In this document: in pieces, positions 1 to 5,440 of the stretch | Numbering within the stretch: the first letter of the stretch is position 1 | Layout: each line of letters opens with the position of its first letter | From: an uncultured Bacillus sp. | Lineage (GTDB): Bacteria; Bacillota; Bacilli; Bacillales; DSM-1321 | Length of the DNA stretch: 8,813 nucleotides | Direction: 5' to 3' | Assembly: GCA_934215995.1 (NCBI GenBank) | Contig: CAKQBC010000082.1 | Span: forward strand, 1 to 8,813 | Notes under the pieces: generated by a model | The model's database searches: none | The model's input: only the letters and a program-made list of their open reading frames with translations | What the model was told of the DNA's origin: nothing | Program-made: the position numbers and the translations under genes

Positions 1-541
1 AGGAGCGCCGCTCGCGATCGGTAATATCCGCCACATTCACCCCGCCTATTGTAACGGTGCCTGCCTCCGGCTTATAAAGCCCAAGCAGCAGCCTGAAAAC
101 CGTGCTTTTGCCCGCTCCCGTTCTACCTGTGAGCGTAATGTGCTCGCCTTCCTTTACCGTCATATTAAAGCCGGACAGCACAGGCTTATTTCCATAGCCG
201 AACGTAACACCGGAAAAAACTATATCACCCTGCGCCGCGCTTTTTCTTTCGGGGGGAACGGCGCGTTCAGGCTCGGCAAGAAAGGCGTCTATTCGCTTAA
301 CGCCCGCCATTGCCGATTGAATTGTCTGTATTTCCATACCAAGGCTTTCTATCGGTGAAAAAATGCGGGAAATATAGTTGATTACGGCAACCGAGGTGCC
401 TACCGACATACCGAACAGCGTAAGAATTTCCGCCCTGCCCGAGGCTGAAATCGTAGTAGATGCCGCCTGTACCGGCGGTCCCGATCCCGCCCTCCACCAA
501 AAGGGGCTTGACCTTATGGAGGCGCTCCAAATTACAGTCAT
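1..541 (-). CDS. ABC exporter (TMD-NBD) fragment, broken at both ends
   Basis: Read on the minus strand, this frame is open from an ATG at 541 to the window edge (180 codons). Residues ~44-95 look like the last transmembrane helix and linker of an exporter-type permease domain (LFGMSVGTSVAVINYISRIF, then GMEIQTIQSAMAGVKRI). From about residue 107 a nucleotide-binding domain begins, with an aromatic A-loop region (FGYGNKPVL) and a Walker A GRTGAGKST at residues 139-147 (positions ~101-127). It continues with LLLGLYKPEAGTVTIGG and leaves the window before the Q-loop completes. Residues 1-40 do not look like membrane protein, and the five upstream helices of a normal half-transporter are missing, so the gene is truncated at its 5' side near 440-540. 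The ATG at 541 is therefore probably not a genuine start. Substrate unknown. The family call rests on motifs; the clostridial origin is an impression from composition and sequence style. Confidence 0.72.
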   Translation of the reverse strand, partial: MTVIWSASIRSSPFWWRAGSGPPVQAASTTISASGRAEILTLFGMSVGTSVAVINYISRIFSPIESLGMEIQTIQSAMAGVKRIDAFLAEPERAVPPERKSAAQGDIVFSGVTFGYGNKPVLSGFNMTVKEGEHITLTGRTGAGKSTVFRLLLGLYKPEAGTVTIGGVNVADITDRERRS

Positions 542-680
542 CCGCCGTGATTAGTTTAAAAAGGCCGCGGGAGACAGGCTTTTCCCAGCCCTATATTATG
601 ATTGACAGGCGCCGGAGTGAATTTCCGGCGTCCGCCGCTCTGCTGCGGCGCCCGCCCGCGTTTTTAGCAGGCGGGGCGGA
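542..680. other. GC-rich non-coding junction segment with hairpins
   Basis: No convincing gene is seen here. Positions 601-660 contain 44 G or C in 60 bases, far above the Bacillus-like sequence downstream. Three consecutive inverted repeats are visible: 610-616 with 624-630, 633-638 with 645-650, and 651-656 with 670-675. The segment lies between a transporter gene missing its 5' part and a membrane-protein gene missing its 5' part. It therefore probably marks a junction between unrelated DNA segments, either an assembly chimera or a recombination event. Confidence 0.5.
610..675. repeat. Three stacked GC-rich inverted repeats
   Basis: Stem 1 is CGCCGGA/TCCGGCG (610-616 and 624-630) around a 7-nt loop. 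Stem 2 is CGCCGC/GCGGCG (633-638 and 645-650) around a 6-nt loop. Stem 3 is CCCGCC/GGCGGG (651-656 and 670-675), whose loop contains TTTTT at 661-665. They could be remains of terminators or of a small repeat element. No T-tract directly follows stem 3 on the plus strand, so a functional terminator in that direction is unlikely. Confidence 0.5.
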
Positions 681-1421
681 GTGGGAGGTTATTTGGCCTA
701 TAATCATTTTTTGTCGAATGATGACATTAGCTCAGTGTCAGCAACAGCAGATGAAGAAGAAAAGAAAGGAAAGGCTCCTTCAGTGGCTGAAGCTGAGAAG
801 ATCGCAAAGAAAACATATGAAGACATGCTTTCGGCCAAGTATGAGGCTGGGGAAGGAAACAGCTGGTATTCCGGGGATATTGATTACGACCTATTCGCAG
901 AAGTGATGGGACCTTATGTGACCGAAGATTTTTATGCAGAATTGAGCAGTTTGGATCCATCTGCCCTTTATTGTCAGTGTGACAGTGTTTATCTGATTTC
1001 ACTTGATTTCGAAAGCAGGACGAAGGTGATTGATGTCCAGACGGATACAATTAAGGTCAGGACGCTTTCCATCGATGCCATGCTGAATGATAGCATGCAG
1101 GCTTTTTTGGACTTTAAGCGTGTTGATGGCAAATGGAAGGTACATAGATATTCTTTGGTGAATGCAAACGATAAACCTTTGAATTTGACGAAAGAGGAAG
1201 CGGAGCGGTATTTGGCCAATCTTTATCCGGGCAATTCCAAGTACCTGAAAGAAATCAATTATGCCTACGATGACCGGATTGTCCATGCATATCTCTTTTA
1301 CGTGGAGGATGTTGATCATCTTTATGCCATACATTCGGATGATGGCTTCATGAATGCCGGCATACCTGAGGGGCTTGTGCCAAAAGAATGGCGTGAGAAA
1401 TTATATGAATTCAAATACTGA
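681..1421 (+). CDS. Membrane-anchored protein, N-terminus missing (unknown function)
   Basis: No family is recognised. The first in-frame start is GTG at 681, and the protein opens with GGYLAYNHFLS, which reads like the outer end of a transmembrane helix with its hydrophobic core missing. The GTG has no properly spaced Shine-Dalgarno sequence, and a stop lies upstream in frame at 618-620. The true gene probably began further upstream with a membrane anchor, and by analogy with its neighbours perhaps a zinc ribbon, which the junction near 680 has removed. A charged, lysine/glutamate-rich linker (residues ~14-45) follows. Then comes a soluble, presumably extracytoplasmic domain of about 200 residues rich in aromatic and acidic residues, ending HAYLFYVEDVDHLYAIHSDD...YEFKY. 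It lies 17 nt before the TcaA-like gene on the same strand, suggesting one operon. The gene body is well supported; the start is not. Confidence 0.7.
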   Translation: MGGYLAYNHFLSNDDISSVSATADEEEKKGKAPSVAEAEKIAKKTYEDMLSAKYEAGEGNSWYSGDIDYDLFAEVMGPYVTEDFYAELSSLDPSALYCQCDSVYLISLDFESRTKVIDVQTDTIKVRTLSIDAMLNDSMQAFLDFKRVDGKWKVHRYSLVNANDKPLNLTKEEAERYLANLYPGNSKYLKEINYAYDDRIVHAYLFYVEDVDHLYAIHSDDGFMNAGIPEGLVPKEWREKLYEFKY

Positions 1422-1438
1422 GCAGGGGAGATAAAGGG

Positions 1439-2875
1439 ATGAAATTCTGTAGCCTATGCGGAAAGCCGTTGGGGAATGGAACAGATTTCTGCACATCATG
1501 CGGCCACAAGAATGGACAAGCGGTGCAGGAAAAGCGATCGCGGTCCGATAAATCGCCTGTTACCAAAAAGAAGATTGCAGGGGTCATAGTTGCGGCCATT
1601 TTTCTCATAGGCGCTGTTGCGGCCCATCTTTTCCTGAGTAGCCTCCATACACCGGAAAAAGCGGTTGCGTCCTTCAGGCAGGCAATCAAATCTGCGGATG
1701 CCAAGCAGCTGGCCGACCTGATGAATGAAGGTCAAAGCAAGGTGAAGGTCACCGAGGGGGAAGCGAAGGAGTACTTGCTGTATCTTGAAGATCATGCTGA
1801 TTTGGATGAAATCCTGGATGGACTGAAGGATAATCAGTCTGCTGTCGAAGAAGGGCATAAAGGAGAAATCTATAAGGATGATAATGGCAATAAAATACTG
1901 AATATTCAAAAAACAAGGAATTATTTATTCGTTTATAAGAAGTATGGAATTGCGTTCTATCCCGTAGAAATACTGGTCTCTTCTAAATTCAAGGGGGCAG
2001 ACGTAAATGTGGACGGGAAAGAGCCGGTCCGGCTGGAAGAGGCGGATACGTCCGTTAGCGTTGCGCATCTGTTCCCTGGGGAGCATGCAGTGGAAGCGGA
2101 AATCAAAAATGATTATGCCATCTTTAAAAATGAACAAGAACTCGATTTTTCAAAAGCGGCAGACAACAAATTGCGTGTAGAGGCCGGCATCGAAGGAGAG
2201 ATGATTACAGTATACAGCAATGATGACCGTGCCATTTTGTTTGTGGATGGGGAAAGCACCGGCCAAAAAGTCGCTGATATTGATTATTTCGGCCCCCTGC
2301 TCCTGGATAGCTCGGTCAAGCTCCATGCGGAACGGACAGTGGATGGGAAAGTTGAAAAATCTGCTTCGGTTCGGGCGGATGATTATACAGCCACGTTCTG
2401 GTTCGGTGATGAACGCGCAGCCGACCCTTACGGAGAAACAGACAGTTACGAGGAAGAAGCAGAGGCGGAGGAAGAATTATATGCCAGTGAATGGGCTTTA
2501 GAGGACATAGACTTTTCCGATTATATGGCTTCTTACTACAATGCTGTCGTTTCATCAGTGAACAATGGAGACTTTGCTGTGGTATCGGACTACTTTGACT
2601 TTGAGAGCCCGCTTTATGAGCAACAGGAAAGTTACACAATTCAGCTGACAGAAGCAGGAATGCAAGAGGAATTGCTGGGGTACGAAGTCCAGTCAGCAGA
2701 GGAAGTCGAGGGCGGATTCAAGGTGACCGTCAAGGAAGAATGGATTTTTTATAAGCAAATCGAAGAGAGCACCCATGAGATACTGACTGCTGATTATTAT
2801 ATCAGATGGGTTGACGAAAGCCTGAAGATCTACGATATCCAAAATATCAATAAGCTGCTTCAAGAACCATTATAA
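1439..2875 (+). CDS. TcaA/YvbJ-like zinc-ribbon membrane protein
   Basis: The 478-residue protein has an N-terminal zinc ribbon (C4-x2-C7 and C18-x2-C21), then a basic stretch and one transmembrane helix (residues ~46-66, after KKK). The large C-terminal part should lie outside the membrane. This matches the architecture of TcaA (teicoplanin-associated locus, Staphylococcus) and B. subtilis YvbJ. Residues ~70-165 resemble the first extracytoplasmic domain (TPEKAVASFRQAIKSADAK). Residues ~175-320 look like the tandem beta-rich middle domains (VNVDGKEP, FPGEHAVEAE, ILFVDGESTG). After an acidic linker (~330-350), residues ~350-475 look like the NTF2-like end domain (YYNAVVSSVNNGDF...). The ATG at 1439 follows AGGGGAG and AAAGGG. 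It sits between two putative partners with 17- and 18-nt gaps, so co-transcription is likely. Family membership is fairly secure. A role in cell-wall or antibiotic response is inferred from TcaA only. Confidence 0.82.
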   Translation: MKFCSLCGKPLGNGTDFCTSCGHKNGQAVQEKRSRSDKSPVTKKKIAGVIVAAIFLIGAVAAHLFLSSLHTPEKAVASFRQAIKSADAKQLADLMNEGQSKVKVTEGEAKEYLLYLEDHADLDEILDGLKDNQSAVEEGHKGEIYKDDNGNKILNIQKTRNYLFVYKKYGIAFYPVEILVSSKFKGADVNVDGKEPVRLEEADTSVSVAHLFPGEHAVEAEIKNDYAIFKNEQELDFSKAADNKLRVEAGIEGEMITVYSNDDRAILFVDGESTGQKVADIDYFGPLLLDSSVKLHAERTVDGKVEKSASVRADDYTATFWFGDERAADPYGETDSYEEEAEAEEELYASEWALEDIDFSDYMASYYNAVVSSVNNGDFAVVSDYFDFESPLYEQQESYTIQLTEAGMQEELLGYEVQSAEEVEGGFKVTVKEEWIFYKQIEESTHEILTADYYIRWVDESLKIYDIQNINKLLQEPL

Positions 2876-2893
2876 CGGGGGAGGACATACAGA

Positions 2894-3379
2894 ATGAGTG
2901 ATCTGCAGACAAAATTAGGGGGCGGCATCAATAAGCTTCAGGACAGCCTTCAGCAAGGGAAACAAAAGTTGCAAGTGGCACAGGAGGTCAGCCAAATAAA
3001 GAAACAGCTTCAGACGAGGCTTGATGAGAGAGGAACAAAAATCTTCAAGCTCGGGGAAGAGCTCTATAAAAAAATCCGGAATCAGGAAATTCATGATGAT
3101 ACATTGATCGAATCCAGCAATGCCATTTTTCAGCTGGACCAGGAGATTTATTTGCTTCAGGAGCAATTGGAGGAGAAAAATAGGACGGCTAACAACAATG
3201 AAAGCTGTCCGAACTGCCAGGCTCCGGTCGGCGTCAATGACCGGTTTTGCGGAGGTTGCGGTTCTCCTGTAGCTGTTGCGCAAAAAGTGCATGAAGAGAC
3301 GGCTGCCTGTCCGGTATGTGATGTACAGGTGCCTGTCTCAGCAAACTACTGCGGATGCTGCGGAAATAAGACGTCGTAA
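2894..3379 (+). CDS. Coiled-coil protein with two C-terminal zinc ribbons
   Basis: This 161-residue soluble protein has no signal peptide or membrane segment. Residues ~10-97 are rich in Q, E, K and L with heptad-like spacing (LQDSLQQGKQKLQVAQEV; QLDQEIYLLQEQLEEK), predicting a long alpha-helical coiled coil that probably oligomerises. Two treble-cysteine ribbons follow: C105-x2-C108 with C119-x2-C122, and C139-x2-C142 with C153 and C155/C156. All metal-ligand positions are filled, and the second ribbon has an extra cysteine (CGCC). A very strong Shine-Dalgarno GGGGGAGG (~2877-2884) precedes the ATG. The gene is 18 nt after the TcaA-like gene and 17 nt before the next, so it is probably a cytoplasmic partner of the two membrane proteins. 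Function is unknown. The zinc-ribbon and coiled-coil calls are direct readings; the partnership is inferred from position. Confidence 0.8.
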   Translation: MSDLQTKLGGGINKLQDSLQQGKQKLQVAQEVSQIKKQLQTRLDERGTKIFKLGEELYKKIRNQEIHDDTLIESSNAIFQLDQEIYLLQEQLEEKNRTANNNESCPNCQAPVGVNDRFCGGCGSPVAVAQKVHEETAACPVCDVQVPVSANYCGCCGNKTS

Positions 3380-3396
3380 AAGGAGAATAGCAATCT

Positions 3397-4980
3397 ATGA
3401 TTTATTGCCAAACATGCGGGGCAAGTAATGATCCGTCACAGAACTATTGTCTGAATGACGGAACGAAGCTCCAAAAAGACACACATATAAAAGTATCGAG
3501 ACAATCAGGGGAATTTTGTGCAACATGCGGAACGAAAGCCGATGCAAACCATAATTATTGCCAAACGTGCGGTTCTTCTTTTTTCACCCGGAAAGAAGGC
3601 GGGGCAGGCATTGCTGAGATTCTTAAGCCGGTTGCGGCACCTATTGCAAAACCTGTTGCAGGAACGAGGGTTTCAGGCAGTAAATCATCCGGGGACTTCA
3701 TGGCGAAGGCAATCGCTGTTGCGTTCGTTGCTTTTGTTGTCCTGTTCCTGGTGACGGCAGTTAAAGGGAGTTCCTTCCCGGAAGCATTTGAAACAGCTTT
3801 GATGGAAGAAGTATTGGGTGAAGTGCCTGTAAGCGAAGAAGTTGCCGAAGAGTACTTCTCGGACATTGATATTTTCAGCCCGTCGAGCATCCTTCTTTTT
3901 AATCATCTTTTGCCGATGGTCTTCACAATGGAACTGTATCATGATTCCGAAGAGCATTCGAGTATAAGATACTTTGATGAAGGGGCAACAGGATCTATTG
4001 CCCTTACGTTCTCTCTTTTGTCAAACCTGCTTATACCGGTACTTGTAGTGCTGGTTGCCGGCGTGGTGCTTGGCAAGTCAATTGGCCGTGATCAGAGAGT
4101 TGGTGCGTCGATTGTATTTGCGGGCGTTTATGGACTGCTGTTGTCAGCGGTTTCCCTGTTTGCAAAGAATTCAATCGAGAATGCAGGCGCTGAACTGGGG
4201 ATCGACTTTTCTTTTGAATTCTCCTATCCCTTGATCGGGGCTATCATAAATGGATTTGCGATTGCCTTCCTGTTTTCGTGGGCCGGCATGAAGCTTGTCC
4301 ATTCGTTCAGCGGAAAGCGGGAAGAAAGCTTGTTTGCAGTTGCTGCAGGCAAGGCGTTTTCGGGTGTTGCTGCCGGGCTGGCAGTAGCGGTTGTTTGCGC
4401 TGTGATCGGGTTGTCCAATATCGACCAGTATCCTATTTTAAATATGGATTTGGATGAACTGGAAGAAGAAGGAGTCGATCTGAAAATGCCTTTATCCGTT
4501 CAAGGAGGGGCCTATCTATTCGGTTTATCGAACTTTGGGGAGTTCGGGATGGAATATGGAGAGTCAGAATCTGAGGAACAGAGCCGTCATTTTTCCCTGC
4601 TAGGGGGAGTGAAGGATGAGGATGGCAATGTACCTGAAAATGAAGAGACTACATTCATGGCTGAGGAATCGATGGATAAGGTTATAATAGCGGCTTGGTG
4701 CCTGCTTGTAGCTTTGGCTGCTTTCTTTATCTGGTCCGGAATTCAAATTAGCAAAAGGTTTGGCTTCCAGTTCCCACCACTGCTTGTTTTCAGTGTGGTT
4801 TATGCCGCATTATCAACGATCATCCAGGCGGCAGCCCAGATCGGCATAGACGTGGAAATGGCTTCAGCTTCATTGGAGATTACTATGGGAATGGAGAGCT
4901 TGAGCATTTTCTTCACTAGCTTCCTGTTTGCGGCTGTATTCACCATTGTTGGCGGGTTGCTTCAAGGGAAGAAAGCATAA
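3397..4980 (+). CDS. Polytopic membrane protein with two N-terminal zinc ribbons
   Basis: This 527-residue protein starts with two short ribbons. The first has C4, C7 and C18, but the fourth ligand position reads CLND, so an Asp (D21) replaces Cys. The second is complete (C41-x2-C44, C55-x2-C58). A flexible linker leads to the first hydrophobic helix (~102-123). Further hydrophobic segments lie at about 200-225, 233-255, 277-300, 318-340, 432-450, 460-482 and 503-521, giving roughly 7-9 membrane passes. A weaker hydrophobic stretch lies around 160-178. A long acidic loop (~343-430) separates the last group. No transporter or enzyme signature is recognised. A good Shine-Dalgarno (AAAGGAGA) precedes the ATG. 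It is the last gene of the zinc-ribbon unit and is followed directly by a terminator. The function is unknown; it may scaffold or sense at the membrane together with its zinc-ribbon neighbours. Confidence 0.82.
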   Translation: MIYCQTCGASNDPSQNYCLNDGTKLQKDTHIKVSRQSGEFCATCGTKADANHNYCQTCGSSFFTRKEGGAGIAEILKPVAAPIAKPVAGTRVSGSKSSGDFMAKAIAVAFVAFVVLFLVTAVKGSSFPEAFETALMEEVLGEVPVSEEVAEEYFSDIDIFSPSSILLFNHLLPMVFTMELYHDSEEHSSIRYFDEGATGSIALTFSLLSNLLIPVLVVLVAGVVLGKSIGRDQRVGASIVFAGVYGLLLSAVSLFAKNSIENAGAELGIDFSFEFSYPLIGAIINGFAIAFLFSWAGMKLVHSFSGKREESLFAVAAGKAFSGVAAGLAVAVVCAVIGLSNIDQYPILNMDLDELEEEGVDLKMPLSVQGGAYLFGLSNFGEFGMEYGESESEEQSRHFSLLGGVKDEDGNVPENEETTFMAEESMDKVIIAAWCLLVALAAFFIWSGIQISKRFGFQFPPLLVFSVVYAALSTIIQAAAQIGIDVEMASASLEITMGMESLSIFFTSFLFAAVFTIVGGLLQGKKA

Positions 4981-4988
4981 TGATAGGG

Positions 4989-5023
4989 AAGGTCTTGATC
5001 GTGGATCAGGGCCTTTTCTTTTT
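4989..5023 (+). terminator. Rho-independent terminator of the zinc-ribbon operon
   Basis: The arms AAGGTCTTGATC (4989-5000) and GATCAGGGCCTT (5004-5015) form a 12-bp stem, including G-U pairs, closed by a 3-nt loop. A T-rich run (TTTTCTTTTT, 5014-5023) overlaps and follows the right arm. It lies 8 nt after the stop of the polytopic membrane gene and separates that unit from the competence genes. Confidence 0.88.
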
Positions 5024-5097
5024 GGATACGCCCACCTTTTGGGAAAAGAAAGGAACCCCCGGCCTGTGAGAAGAGCTGTGTTTCGTTAACCCTGCGA

Positions 5098-5307
5098 CGG
5101 TAGGTTTAACGTGCAAAACGCTCGGAATGGATGGCATTTCGATCGAAAATAAGGTGAAAGCGATCGGATTAAAGGCGGAAACGATCGGCAAGATGGTCGG
5201 TGAACGAAAAGTACGGCAAACTGAACGAAACATTGTGCATTTTAAACGAAATGTAGCTAAAAATGAACGAAAATCCTGTGAAAGTGAATGAAAGCTGGCA
5301 ATCTTGT
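5098..5307. repeat. 21-nt-periodic degenerate repeat array
   Basis: A 7-nt core recurs exactly every 21 nt with variable 14-nt spacers. In the first block the cores are CGCTCGG (5119), CGATCGA (5140), CGATCGG (5161) and CGATCGG (5182). In the second block, in the same phase, they are AACGAAA (5203, 5224, 5245, 5266) and AATGAAA (5287). CGGTAGG at 5098 is a weak match one unit earlier. Four units of the second block are preceded by TG, giving TGAACGAAA; the 5245 unit has TA instead. An inverted core TTTCGTT lies at 5081-5087. The period is read directly from the sequence. Possible meanings are a protein-binding array with sites on one helix face (two turns of DNA), a dispersed genomic repeat, or remains of a seven-codon coding repeat. 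It does not look like CRISPR, because the repeats are too short and degenerate. Confidence 0.75.
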
Positions 5308-5425
5308 GCTAAGCGTGTAGAGCTGCCCTTTATTCACCTTTCTACGGAAGGCCAGGCTGTAGCTGTCAAAAAATATTCACTCTAATTAACAGGAAAAGTG
5401 CTCATGGGCTGGAATTTATTCTAAA
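5308..5425 (+). other. Leader region upstream of comFA, no promoter assigned
   Basis: Together with 5024-5097, this is the part of the terminator-to-comFA gap not covered by the repeat array. It presumably holds the comFA promoter, but no good -35/-10 pair can be assigned. CTGTCA at 5363-5368 and AT-rich sequence around 5368-5390 are the best candidates, with poor spacing. A paired AAAA-N5-TTTT box expected for ComK was sought and not found. A six-codon open frame (ATG at 5404, stop at 5422-5424) ends just before the comFA Shine-Dalgarno and is probably chance. Confidence 0.4.
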
Positions 5426-5432
5426 AAGGAGG
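5426..5432 (+). promoter_or_regulatory. Ribosome binding site deciding the comFA start
   Basis: AAGGAGG is a near-perfect Shine-Dalgarno. The comFA frame is open across it, and the codon 8 nt downstream is ATA at 5441. The first standard start in frame, TTG at 5498, is 65 nt away and has no Shine-Dalgarno of its own. The site therefore argues for initiation at or near 5441. Confidence 0.7.
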
Positions 5433-5440
5433 CGTTAAAA

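Noticed and set aside
460..906. Plus-strand open frame of 148 codons with ATG at 460
   Set aside because: It spans the junction and runs over the out-of-frame gene from 681; its composition is arginine/proline-rich with no recognisable motif, and the 681 frame has a coherent membrane-anchor and domain pattern.
5006..5233. Minus-strand open frame of 75 codons over the repeat array
   Set aside because: It overlaps the plus-strand terminator and part of the periodic array; no Shine-Dalgarno or family motif is seen, and its open state can follow from the repeat composition.
5098..5307. CRISPR array
   Set aside because: The conserved core is only 7 nt, the period is 21 nt, and the cores drift from one type to another.
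5404..5424. Six-codon leader peptide before comFA
   Set aside because: It has only a weak AGGAAAA upstream, no regulatory codon pattern, and a length expected by chance.
5360..5425. ComK box (paired AAAA-N5-TTTT) upstream of comFA
   Set aside because: The A-runs at 5368-5373 and 5394-5397 are not followed by T-runs at the required spacing.
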